Assembly: GCA_034189505.1 (NCBI GenBank) | Contig: JAXHUR010000004.1 | Span: 1 to 64,000 of the forward strand | Reading direction: 5' to 3' | Length of the DNA stretch: 64,000 bases | DNA from: Geoalkalibacter_A sp034189505 | Lineage (GTDB): Bacteria > Desulfobacterota > Desulfuromonadia > Desulfuromonadales > Geoalkalibacteraceae | Shown here: positions 25,561 through 33,502 of the stretch, in pieces | How positions within the stretch are numbered: the stretch's first letter is position 1 | Layout: each line of letters opens with the position of its first letter | Translations under genes and position numbers: made by a program | Notes under the pieces: generated by a model | What the model was told of the DNA's origin: nothing | Seen by the model: the letters and a program-made list of their open reading frames with translations, nothing else | Database searches by the model: none

Positions 25561-25906
25561 TTACTCAATCCCCGCGATCTTCCGGATTCTGTTGATTACA
25601 ACCGTAGCTCTTTTCTGACTGGCAGCGTCAGGTGGAAGATGGCCGGGCAGAGCGTCCAGAAACTCTGTATTTCGTAAAAGGCCGTGCGATTTTTCTCAGG
25701 GTTTCTCCCAGTCGGTAGTATTCGGAACTGCTTCCGATTTCGACAATGACATCGACATCCAGAGTCGGCCGTACATCCGGAGCCGCTTCGTCGGTAATCA
25801 GCAGAGTTGTGGCAGCACCTCCCAGAAAAACCACTTGCCCCCGCAATTCGCCAAGGCGCTCTGCAACGTGGCGGACCATCTCCAGATTTCCAGCGGCTAT
25901 TTTCAA
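25561..25906 (-). pseudogene. Broken nucleotidyltransferase toxin gene (AbiEii-like family)
   Basis: The N-terminal 75 or so residues match the nucleotidyltransferase family often called AbiEii/AbiGii toxin: VFLGGAATTLLITDEA and RPTLDVDVIVEI carry the GG and D-x-D nucleotidyl-transfer core. After RLGETLRKI the frame goes wrong and stops at 25628. In another frame, sequence just downstream reads TEFLDALPGHLPPDAASQ and ends RIRKIAGIE at a stop (25561-25563), the expected tail of such proteins. About half of the protein, including the middle part, is deleted and the junction is frameshifted. The start overlaps the upstream HTH gene as ATGA, which is the usual layout of this pair. Confidence 0.75.
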
Positions 25907-26418
25907 GGCCTCTTCTCCAAGCGTAATTTAAGTTCTTTCACAGCCAGTTCCCTTTCACGTGCCCGACCCTCACGGATGGCATCCACCAACGCGAGCAGTT
26001 CGTAAAGATTTCTGTCACAGGCAGCCGCTTTCGGAACAGATTTGTACAGGGGGGAAAATTCGTATCCCCGCACGGGACCATCCGCATCGGGCCAAACAGG
26101 AGGTGGGTCCTTGGATAGGGCAAAATACTCCTTCAGTGGCGGCGCTGCATGTGAGGTGGGAATTCCTCTTGTCAGAGGACCGCGGATCGGTGGAAAGGCA
26201 TACTTGACCCCGTGAACCAGAAATTCTTCAAGAGCCTTGACCAGCGGGATATTCCGGCTCACATCAAATAGCCGCGCCATTGTAGCCCTCTTTATTCCAC
26301 TGTGAGTTTCCGATGGACTCATGAACAGCTCGTTAGCCAGGCCATTGTAAGACCAAGGTTTGGCACCCATGGTGACGAGCTTAAGGAGAATGAGGATGTC
26401 TTGAGGTTTGAGTACCAT
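25903..26418 (-). CDS. HTH regulatory partner of a nucleotidyltransferase toxin
   Basis: Intact protein of 171 residues. The N terminus (about 6-60) looks like a winged helix-turn-helix (DILILLKLV and WSYNGLANELFMSPSETHSG), and a basic C terminus ends AVKELKLRLEKRP. It is commonly found just before nucleotidyltransferase toxin genes and is likely the antitoxin or repressor of that pair. Its partner here is a pseudogene. A perfect 23-base palindrome lies 9 bases before the ATG, which suggests autoregulation. No ribosome binding site is seen, so translation may be leaderless or start at a later in-frame ATG. Confidence 0.7.
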   Translation of the reverse strand: MVLKPQDILILLKLVTMGAKPWSYNGLANELFMSPSETHSGIKRATMARLFDVSRNIPLVKALEEFLVHGVKYAFPPIRGPLTRGIPTSHAAPPLKEYFALSKDPPPVWPDADGPVRGYEFSPLYKSVPKAAACDRNLYELLALVDAIREGRARERELAVKELKLRLEKRP

Positions 26419-26426
26419 GACTATAT

Positions 26427-26449
26427 GCTATTCGCGAATCGCGAATAGC
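26427..26449. promoter_or_regulatory. Perfect 23-bp palindrome, likely operator
   Basis: GCTATTCGCGA-A-TCGCGAATAGC is a perfect inverted repeat of 11 bases around one central base. It lies directly upstream of the HTH gene, in the place expected for its autoregulatory binding site. Confidence 0.7.
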
Positions 26450-26593
26450 ACAAGAAATTTTTTCTTTCGGGTTCGAAAATTTTCGTGAGAGGGCGTTCGT
26501 CTTACAGGTTGGCGATGCATCAAACTGGGGGGAGGCAGTATGTTCGAAGAATGGGCATTGACTATTGGCCCGCTGTCACACAAATAGATTGTA
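26450..26593. other. Intergenic, no convincing gene
   Basis: The region holds a well-placed GGGGGGAGG before a 15-residue plus-strand ORF (26540-26587, MFEEWALTIGPLSHK). Nothing else supports it. AT-rich tracts near 26455 could belong to the HTH gene promoter. Confidence 0.3.
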
Positions 26594-28030
26594 TCAGAGG
26601 TAGGGAGAAAACAGCTTGAAGAAGCTGGTCCACAGCCGCCGCAGCATCGGGCGGCTGTCTATCTCATAGACCGTGGTGCGGTCGGAAATGCTGATGATGC
26701 TGTCGCAGTGATCTTTGAGTTGTTTCACCAGAGTGCTGGAATAGATTTCGACATTGAATTCGAAATTTAGGCGCAGGCTGCGCGGATCGAGGTTGGCGGA
26801 GCCCACCAGGGCATAGTCATTGTCCACCAGCAGCAGCTTGCTGTGAACGAACGGCGGCGGCTGAAAATAGATGCGCGTACCGTAGCGTGCCAGCTCCCAT
26901 ACATAGGCTTCTGTCGCCCAGCCGACAAAAGGCAGGTTGTTCTGACGCGGAAGGATCACATCCACCTTCACGCCACGTAGCGCCGCGGAGTTGATGGCGG
27001 AGACCAGTGCGCGGTTGGGGATGAAATAGGGGGTCATGATGCAGATCCGTTCCCGCGCGCAGTTGAGAGCACCGATGACGATCCAGTGAAGCTTTTCAAA
27101 GTCTTCGTTGGGGCCGGCACTGATTCCACGGCAGAAAGCTTCACCATGGGGGATCGCCTCGGGAATGCGTGACGGGGTCACCCGCTCGCGGGTTGCAAAC
27201 CCCCAATCCTCAAGGAATGCGTCCTGCAGATGGGCGACTGTCGGTCCTTCGATTTTAAAGTGAATATCCACCACGCGATGCTTGTTGTGCGTGTCGGCCG
27301 CCAGATGGCGGTCGCCGATATTCATCCCTCCGGTAAATCCGATTTCATCATCCACCACCAGAATCTTTCGATGATTGCGCATGTTGAAATAAATGCCCCG
27401 TCCCGACAGAGAGGGAGGTAGAAATCGAGCGACATGGACCTTTGAGCCGCGTAATAATTTGCGGGCAAGGGGCAGGGAGTAACATTCGCCCAGCGCATCC
27501 ACCAGCACCCTTACCGTGACGCCCCGGTCGGCGGCGGTGCGCAGGGCATCGGCGAATTCGCGTCCCACGGTGTTGCTTTCGAAAATATAGGTGGCCAGAT
27601 GAACGCTCTCACGCGCATTGCGAATGGCGTCAAGCATGGCGGGATAGGCCTGCTCGCCATTGAACAGCACAGTGATGTGGTTGCTGGGGCAGAGAGGGCG
27701 TCGGGTGACCGCGTCGGAAAGGCTCAACAGAGCCTGGAAATTCTCATGGCGGAAGGGAAGGGTTTCGGCAATCTCCGGCGACCAGGGGCAGAACTCGGGT
27801 TCGGTCCAGGGCAGTCCCTGCCCCCGGGTCTGCCAGTCGCGGGCGCGCGAACGGATGCGGTTGACCCCGAACAGCCAGTAAAAAAGAGGACCGATGCCGG
27901 GAACGGCCAGGTTGGTCACGATCCAGCCCAGCGCGGCTCGCGGATCGAGTTTGTTGAGCAGCGCGTGCCCCGCCGAAAAAACGCCGAGGCCGTTAAGGAT
28001 AAGCCAAAGGGTGGTTGAAAGCAAAGAGTG
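26594..28030 (-). CDS. Cardiolipin synthase / phospholipase D family (5' end in gap)
   Basis: Membrane phospholipase-D-type enzyme, about 478 residues visible. Two N-terminal hydrophobic segments (TLWLILNGLGVFSAGH and NLAVPGIGPLFYWLFG) and two HKD half-sites are seen: NHRKILVVDDEIGFTGG and FVHSKLLLVDNDYALVGSAN. This is the bacterial Cls layout, which makes cardiolipin from phosphatidylglycerol. The start codon lies in or beyond the N run at 28031-28130. The apparent fusion to a zinc-ribbon protein across the gap is an artefact of placeholder Ns staying in frame. Confidence 0.88.
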   Translation of the reverse strand, partial: HSLLSTTLWLILNGLGVFSAGHALLNKLDPRAALGWIVTNLAVPGIGPLFYWLFGVNRIRSRARDWQTRGQGLPWTEPEFCPWSPEIAETLPFRHENFQALLSLSDAVTRRPLCPSNHITVLFNGEQAYPAMLDAIRNARESVHLATYIFESNTVGREFADALRTAADRGVTVRVLVDALGECYSLPLARKLLRGSKVHVARFLPPSLSGRGIYFNMRNHRKILVVDDEIGFTGGMNIGDRHLAADTHNKHRVVDIHFKIEGPTVAHLQDAFLEDWGFATRERVTPSRIPEAIPHGEAFCRGISAGPNEDFEKLHWIVIGALNCARERICIMTPYFIPNRALVSAINSAALRGVKVDVILPRQNNLPFVGWATEAYVWELARYGTRIYFQPPPFVHSKLLLVDNDYALVGSANLDPRSLRLNFEFNVEIYSSTLVKQLKDHCDSIISISDRTTVYEIDSRPMLRRLWTSFFKLFSPYL

Positions 28031-28130
28031 NNNNNNNNNNNNNNNNNNNNNNNNNNNNNNNNNNNNNNNNNNNNNNNNNNNNNNNNNNNNNNNNNNNNNN
28101 NNNNNNNNNNNNNNNNNNNNNNNNNNNNNN
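28031..28130. other. Scaffold gap, 100 N
   Basis: A placeholder of exactly 100 N separates the cardiolipin synthase 5' end from the 3' end of a zinc-ribbon gene. At least one start and one stop codon must be missing here. Confidence 0.99.
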
Positions 28131-28462
28131 TAGCGCCGCAAGCTGGTGGCGCAGCGGGGGCAGGTCAGCATGCTGGTTGAGGGTACACGGTGTCCGCAGG
28201 TCGGGCAGTTGAAAAAGTATTTGCAGAATTTGCACTGAATTTCAGACAGACCCTGGCGTTTTTTGCACTTGGGGCAGATCCGATACATTTTGCGTTTTTC
28301 AATGTAATCAGCGAACAAAAGGCCGCAGCGGGGGCAGGCCTCGAGTCCGCGGCTTGAGATACGGGTGTCGCAATTGGGGTTGGGGCAGACGAAGACAGTT
28401 TTGCAGTGGCTGCACCAGAACTTTCCTTTCTGGGGTTGTTTGCAGACAGGGCATTTTTCCAT
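28131..28462 (-). CDS. Multi zinc-ribbon protein (3' end in gap)
   Basis: About 110 residues visible from ATG 28462, with GAGGTGG just upstream. It is almost entirely zinc knuckles: CPVC, CSHC, CPNPNC, CPRC, CPKC, CKFC, CPTC and CPRC occur in turn, giving about four zinc ribbons of the double-zinc-ribbon (DZR) type. Such proteins often bind nucleic acids or serve as assembly factors. Function is unknown. The C terminus is missing in the N run. It is unlikely to be truly fused to cardiolipin synthase. Confidence 0.65.
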
Positions 28463-28533
28463 GGAATCCACCTCTTCTAACGGCAATAGAATTGACAGCT
28501 CACGGCACTGCGACAGGTGCATGAGTTATCTCA

Positions 28534-28566
28534 ATAAAAAACCGGGCCCCCGCAGGGACCCGGTTT
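28534..28566 (-). terminator. Terminator of the rubrerythrin gene
   Basis: Stem AAACCGGG/CCCGGTTT (28539-28546 and 28559-28566) is followed on the minus strand by a T tract. It lies 28 bases after the rubrerythrin stop. Confidence 0.85.
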
Positions 28567-28593
28567 CTGGTCGTCGCGTTTATGGGGTTAAGG

Positions 28594-29103
28594 TCAGTCG
28601 ATCTTCTGAAAAGCCTTGGCGGCGGCTCCGCAGATTTCGCAGGGTCCGGTCGGTGCGCCCTCAATAGTGTGGCCGCAGACTGAACAGACGTAGTAATCCA
28701 CCTCGGGATTGCTGCCGAGGTTGTCCAGCGCAGCCTTGTAGAGACCGGCATGCACCTTTTCCACCTGGTTGGCGAGCTTGAAGCTCCGCAGGGCGTCGGC
28801 GAAGCCTTCTTTTTCGGCCTCTTCGATCATCTTGGGATACATCTCGGTAAATTCATGCGTTTCGCCGCCGACGGCCTCTTTGAGGTTCTCTTCGGTGCTG
28901 CCGACCCCTTTAAGGGCGCGCAGATGAGCATGGGCGTGGATGGTTTCAGCCGCAGCCGCGGCACGGAACAGCTTGGCGACCTGTGGGTGCCCGTCTTGTT
29001 CGGCTTTTTTGGCAAAGGCCAGGTAGGTACGGTTGGCCTGGGATTCCCCAGCAAAAGCTTCCTTGAGATTATTTTCGGTCTTGCTGCCGGTTAACTCAGC
29101 CAT
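28594..29103 (-). CDS. Rubrerythrin
   Basis: Non-haem iron peroxidase of anaerobes that reduces hydrogen peroxide. The 169 residues combine a ferritin-like diiron domain (about 1-130) with E20, E53/H56, E81/E84 and E115/H118 as likely iron ligands, and a C-terminal rubredoxin-like domain with C140, C143, C155 and C158 (CSVC and CEIC). ATG 29103 has GAGAGG upstream; the longer in-frame reading to 29271 has no such signal. With the superoxide reductase at 24.7 kb it completes a superoxide-to-water path. It is monocistronic, with its own promoter and terminator. Confidence 0.95.
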   Translation of the reverse strand: MAELTGSKTENNLKEAFAGESQANRTYLAFAKKAEQDGHPQVAKLFRAAAAAETIHAHAHLRALKGVGSTEENLKEAVGGETHEFTEMYPKMIEEAEKEGFADALRSFKLANQVEKVHAGLYKAALDNLGSNPEVDYYVCSVCGHTIEGAPTGPCEICGAAAKAFQKID

Positions 29104-29260
29104 GAAATCATTCCTCTCTTGAAAAGGGCGCCAGGGAGAAGACGACGCCAAACGGTTATGTCTTATAGCTTTTACGCACCCAATGATTTTGAATCCACGG
29201 TTCCCAACACCGCAGCCGGTACCAGAACACTTCAACCGTGTTGATGTTACAAACAAATTC

Positions 29261-29288
29261 ATTGTAAACATTACCCCTGCATTGTCAA
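29261..29288 (-). promoter_or_regulatory. Promoter of the rubrerythrin gene
   Basis: On the minus strand, TTGACA (29283-29288) and TACAAT (29261-29266) are spaced 16 bases. They lie about 160 bases before the ATG, leaving a long leader. No PerR or FNR box was recognised with confidence. Confidence 0.6.
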
Positions 29289-29400
29289 CAGCATCCGCAT
29301 CGCGCCGAAGCTAAGCGGGGTTGCCGTCAAGCTGATTTCATACTAAGATTTCTTTTATTTATCTGACTGAATGCCACCGGCAGAACAGGGAGAGGTTGCC

Positions 29401-29859
29401 ATGAGTGATTTTCGCTTCGACAAAATCGAGCAGGAAGTGGTTTTGTTCCTCGCCGACGGGATCGTCCTTGAGGGCACGGTTTTCCTTGCGCCTCATGCCT
29501 ATACCCATGCCGGCCCCCAGACTCTTCTTGAGCTGCTGCGGGAGCCTGAGCCTTTTCTGCCGCTGCGGGACCGCGACGGCAGCCTGCGGCTCGTGAACAA
29601 GGGTGCTGTCAGCCATGCCCGCCTTGCAGCAGGCACAGTTGAAGGCCCGGAAGGGATTCCCCTTGGAGAGAAAGTGGCGGTGAGCCTGTTTTTTTTCGGA
29701 GGAGAAACTCTGGAAGGGACGCTTTATATCGAAATGCCCCGGGACAAAAGCCGACTTAAGGATTTTCTCAACGCTGCGCCGGACTTTTTTCCCTTCGACT
29801 GCGGCGAAAGCCATTATATCATCAACAGCCGGCTGCTTTACCAGGTTATGCCGCTGTAG
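29401..29859 (+). CDS. Conserved hypothetical protein
   Basis: A 152-residue protein without signal peptide or membrane helix. I do not recognise a family. It is acidic and built of short beta-like segments (VLFLADGIVLEGTVFL, VAVSLFFFGGETLEGTLYI), suggesting a beta-rich cytosolic fold with two similar halves. GGGAGAGG precedes the ATG. It stands alone between rubrerythrin and a lipoprotein gene on the other strand, sharing a bidirectional terminator with it. Confidence 0.75.
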   Translation: MSDFRFDKIEQEVVLFLADGIVLEGTVFLAPHAYTHAGPQTLLELLREPEPFLPLRDRDGSLRLVNKGAVSHARLAAGTVEGPEGIPLGEKVAVSLFFFGGETLEGTLYIEMPRDKSRLKDFLNAAPDFFPFDCGESHYIINSRLLYQVMPL

Positions 29860-29871
29860 GCGTGAAGCGTG

Positions 29872-29909
29872 AAAAAAAGGCGAACTGTCCAGGCGGTTCG
29901 CCTTTTTTT
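29872..29909. terminator. Bidirectional terminator between convergent genes
   Basis: GGCGAAC/GTTCGCC (29879-29885 and 29896-29902) is flanked by an A tract on the left and a T tract on the right, so it works for both strands. Confidence 0.88.
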
Positions 29910-29931
29910 AGAAAGAGGAGCTTCTTTGCGA

Positions 29932-30333
29932 TTAAAAGCGGTTATGGTTGCTGCCGGAGTCGGCGGTAATCCGGGGGATGTCCCGCTGCAGGACGATTTC
30001 GTAGGAATCTTTGAGCTTTTTGGTGAACAGGGTGCCCAGCCACAGGGGGCTCCAGATGACGCCGGCGGCCAGCCATTTGTTGCGTTCTCCTGCGTCCACC
30101 TCGTCCGTGCGAACTGCGTAGGAGATCGGTTCGTAGCCGGGTTTTTCCACCGTAACCATCAGTTTCTGCCCCGCGCTCAGATTATATTCGTAACGGCAGG
30201 GCGTGTTCCCGATAGGTTTCCCGTCCACGAAAACCACCGCGCCTTGCGGTTGGGAGACGAAGAGAGCTTGCTGATGCGCGCAGGCGCTGGTGAAAAACAG
30301 CAGAAAGGCAAGAGCCAGAAATTTCTTGAGCAT
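29932..30333 (-). CDS. PEGA-domain lipoprotein
   Basis: Small lipoprotein of 133 residues. The signal peptide ends in lipobox TSAC with lipidated C18. A PEGA-type beta domain follows (VVFVDGKPIGNTPCRYEYNLSAGQK), a module often found in surface or envelope proteins. A hydrophobic patch later (LAAGVIWSPLWLGTLF) may be a membrane-facing helix. Function is unknown. It has no close operon partner. Confidence 0.75.
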   Translation of the reverse strand: MLKKFLALAFLLFFTSACAHQQALFVSQPQGAVVFVDGKPIGNTPCRYEYNLSAGQKLMVTVEKPGYEPISYAVRTDEVDAGERNKWLAAGVIWSPLWLGTLFTKKLKDSYEIVLQRDIPRITADSGSNHNRF

Positions 30334-30661
30334 AAAATTCAGACCTCTTTGGCGGCAGGTTAAATGTCGTGTGGAGCGAACATTTACAAAGAGCTGCCAA
30401 TTTTAAAGCAAAAAAGATGCCGCGTTGACAGAAATGAGGTCCGGGCAAGCTTGAAATCTACAGCGTTTTCCTTAAAAAGCAAAGAGATTTTCAGCGGCTA
30501 ACCGTGAAAAATGAATTTTGTGGTGAACGGAGTCTGGATTTGAGTGATCGCGAACTGTGTTGAAAGATGGTCATTTTTTTGTCGCTTGATGGGCGAAAAG
30601 ACCACATTTCTGTCAGGCGGTGAGGCCTGGGTGACACGCTATGGGCAGAAGCGAAGGCTTT
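30334..30661. other. Intergenic, 328 bases
   Basis: AT-rich sequence between the PEGA lipoprotein start and the uvrA stop. It should hold the lipoprotein promoter. I see no convincing ORF, RNA or strong terminator here. Confidence 0.6.
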
Positions 30662-33502
30662 TTATTGGTCAAGGTAGGGGCGTAGATAACGGCCGGTGTG
30701 TGACGCCTCCACCCGTGCGATTTCCTCCGGCGTCCCGCAGGCGACGACGGTTCCGCCGTTCTGTCCACCCTCTGGCCCCAGGTCGATGACATGATCGGCG
30801 GTTTTGATGACATCGAGGTTGTGTTCGATCACCACCACCGTATTGCCATCCTCCACCAGGCGCTGAAGGACTTCGAGAAGTTTGTGGATATCGGCAAAAT
30901 GGAGACCGGTGGTGGGTTCATCGAGGATGTAAATGGTGCGTCCTGTGGCGCGTCGCGACAATTCCCGCGCCAGCTTGATGCGCTGCGCTTCGCCGCCGGA
31001 GAGGGTGGTGGCGCTCTGGCCGAGTTTCACATAACCGATGCCGACCTCGCGCAGGGTCTCAAGCTTGGTCCGGATGCGCGGCACATTCTCCAGGAAGGCG
31101 CACGCCTGGTTGACGGTCATGTCGAGGATTTCGGCAATATTTTTTCCTTTGTATCTGACCTCAAGAGTTTCACGGTTGTAGCGCGCTCCCTTGCACACCT
31201 CGCAGGTCACATAGACATCGGGCAGAAAGTGCATCTCTATCTTGATGGTGCCATCGCCCTGGCAGGCCTCGCAGCGTCCTCCCTTGACGTTGAAGGAAAA
31301 GCGCCCCGCTTTGTAGCCGCGCACTTTGGCTTCGGGAAGCTGACTGAAAAGCCCGCGGATATCGCCGAAAACCCCGGTGTAGGTGGCGGGATTGCTGCGC
31401 GGCGTGCGTCCGATGGGAGATTGGTCGATATCGATGACCTTGTCGAGATGCTCCAGGCCAAGGATTTCGTCAACCCTGCCGGCCTTCTGCGGGCCGCGCC
31501 GCAGGCGCTGCACCAGGGCCTGAAAAAGAGTATCGATCACCAGGGTGGATTTACCGGAACCTGAAACGCCGGTGACGCAGGTCAGGCAGCCCAGCGGGAT
31601 GCTGACATCGATGCCGCGCAGGTTGTTTTCCCATGCCCCGCGCAGCGTCAGAAACCGCTCTGCGGCGCGGCGGCGCGGCGGCAGGTCGATGGAGAGCCGC
31701 CCGGTGAGATATTGCCCGGTCAGGGAATCGGGATGATCCATGATCTGCTGCGGAGTTCCCCGGGCCACAATTTCACCACCGCGGACCCCCGCACCCGGGC
31801 CCATGTCGAGGACATAATCTGCGGCGCGAATGGTCTCTTCGTCATGCTCCACCACCAGGACCGTGTTGCCCAGATCCCGCAGGCGGCGCAGAGTTTCGAG
31901 CAGCCGCTGGTTGTCGCGTTGGTGCAGGCCGATGGAAGGCTCATCGAGAATGTAGAGAACGCCGGTGAGCGAGGAGCCGATCTGGGTTCCCAGACGGATG
32001 CGCTGCCCCTCGCCGCCGGACAGGGTGTCTGCGCGGCGCTCCAGAGTCAGGTAATCGAGGCCGACCTGGATGAGAAAACCGAGGCGGGCTCTGATTTCAG
32101 CCAGGATGCGGCGGGCGATTTCAGCCTTGCGCGCCGAGAGTTCAAGCTCGCTGAAGAAAAGGTCGGCTTCCGCAAGGGGCAGGGTGCAAACCTGGTGAAT
32201 GGTCTTTGAACCGATGGTGACGCACAGGGCTTCGGGGCGCAGGCGTGCACCTTTGCAGGTGGGGCACGGCATGACGCTCATGAAGTTTTCAAGATTCTCG
32301 CGCACGCCGTCGGAGTCGGTTTCACGGTAGCGGCGCTGCAGGTGAGGAATCACCCCCTCGAACGGTTTTTCGTAAAAATGCTTTCGCCCCCCCTGCTCGA
32401 AAAAAAATTGCACTTTCTCACTCCCGGTGCCGTGCAGCAGTACCTGGCGCAGACTCTCGGGAAGCTTCGAAAAGGGGGTGCGCGCCGAAAAAGCGAAGTG
32501 CTCGGAAAGCGCTTCAAGCAGCTGCTGATAATAAACGCCGCTGCGGTTTTCCCAGGGGACAATGGCGCCCTCACGCAGGGAAAGTTGGGGATTGGGCACC
32601 ACCAGGTCCGGGTCGAAATATTTGCGGGTTCCCAACCCCCCGCAGTCCGGGCAGGCGCCCTGCGGATTGTTGAAGGAGAATGAACGCGGCGTGATCTCCG
32701 GCATGGCGATGCCGCAGGCCACACAGATGTGGCGCTCGGAAAAGACCTCGGCCTCCGGGGTTTCATCCCGGTCGGCGCCGGCAGGGGCCACGGGCTCCAC
32801 CCGCACCACCCCGTCCGCCAGCCGCAGAGCAGTTTCAAGCGAGTCGGCCAGGCGTCCAGCAATTCCCTCCTTGATGACCAGCCGGTCAACGACGACCTCG
32901 AGAGTATGTTTCTCGCCCTTGTCCAAAGCCGGCGGCTGGGAAAGCTCGTGAATTTCTCCGTCGATACGAACGCGAACGAAGCCGGTCGCGCGAAGCTGCG
33001 CCAGTTCTTCGCGAAGACTGCCTTTTTCGTCCCGCACAACAGGGGCCAGAAGCATCAGGCGGGTATTTTCCGGTAGATCCAGGATGCGGTCAACCATCTG
33101 CTCGATGGTGCGTGCGGAGATTTCGACGCCGCACCGAGGGCAGTGAACGGTTCCGGCGCGCGCATACAGCAGCCGCAGATAATCGTGGATTTCAGTGACT
33201 GTGCCGACGGTGGAGCGCGGGTTCGTCGAGCCCGATTTCTGGTCGATGGCGATGGCGGGCGAGAGGCCCTCGATGCTCTCCACATCGGGTTTCTGCATCT
33301 GTTCCAGGAACTGCCGGGCATAGGCGGACAGGCTTTCCACATAGCGCCGCTGCCCCTCGGCATAGATGGTGTCGAAAGCCAGGGTCGACTTGCCCGACCC
33401 GGAAACCCCGGTAATCACCACCAGTTGCTCGCGCGGGATGTTGGCATCGATATTTTTGAGATTATGTTCGCGGGCGCCGCGAATGACGATCGATTTAATC
33501 AT
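30662..33502 (-). CDS. uvrA: Excinuclease ABC subunit A
   Basis: DNA damage sensor of nucleotide excision repair. 946 residues, standard length. Two ABC ATPase modules are present: Walker A GVSGSGKST at 32-40 and a second GVSGSGKST near 640, with LSGGEGQRIRLG and LSGGEAQRIKLA signatures. Zinc modules are CPRC-type in the first half and CEAC...CEVC in the second. It works with UvrB and with Mfd, whose gene lies at the head of the same minus-strand block. The start overlaps the phosphohexomutase stop (ATGA). Confidence 0.97.
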   Translation of the reverse strand: MIKSIVIRGAREHNLKNIDANIPREQLVVITGVSGSGKSTLAFDTIYAEGQRRYVESLSAYARQFLEQMQKPDVESIEGLSPAIAIDQKSGSTNPRSTVGTVTEIHDYLRLLYARAGTVHCPRCGVEISARTIEQMVDRILDLPENTRLMLLAPVVRDEKGSLREELAQLRATGFVRVRIDGEIHELSQPPALDKGEKHTLEVVVDRLVIKEGIAGRLADSLETALRLADGVVRVEPVAPAGADRDETPEAEVFSERHICVACGIAMPEITPRSFSFNNPQGACPDCGGLGTRKYFDPDLVVPNPQLSLREGAIVPWENRSGVYYQQLLEALSEHFAFSARTPFSKLPESLRQVLLHGTGSEKVQFFFEQGGRKHFYEKPFEGVIPHLQRRYRETDSDGVRENLENFMSVMPCPTCKGARLRPEALCVTIGSKTIHQVCTLPLAEADLFFSELELSARKAEIARRILAEIRARLGFLIQVGLDYLTLERRADTLSGGEGQRIRLGTQIGSSLTGVLYILDEPSIGLHQRDNQRLLETLRRLRDLGNTVLVVEHDEETIRAADYVLDMGPGAGVRGGEIVARGTPQQIMDHPDSLTGQYLTGRLSIDLPPRRRAAERFLTLRGAWENNLRGIDVSIPLGCLTCVTGVSGSGKSTLVIDTLFQALVQRLRRGPQKAGRVDEILGLEHLDKVIDIDQSPIGRTPRSNPATYTGVFGDIRGLFSQLPEAKVRGYKAGRFSFNVKGGRCEACQGDGTIKIEMHFLPDVYVTCEVCKGARYNRETLEVRYKGKNIAEILDMTVNQACAFLENVPRIRTKLETLREVGIGYVKLGQSATTLSGGEAQRIKLARELSRRATGRTIYILDEPTTGLHFADIHKLLEVLQRLVEDGNTVVVIEHNLDVIKTADHVIDLGPEGGQNGGTVVACGTPEEIARVEASHTGRYLRPYLDQ

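Noticed and set aside
26540..26587. 15-residue plus-strand ORF with GGGGGGAGG upstream
   Set aside because: Too short and unsupported by promoter, conservation or hydrophobic pattern. Recorded only as an intergenic note.
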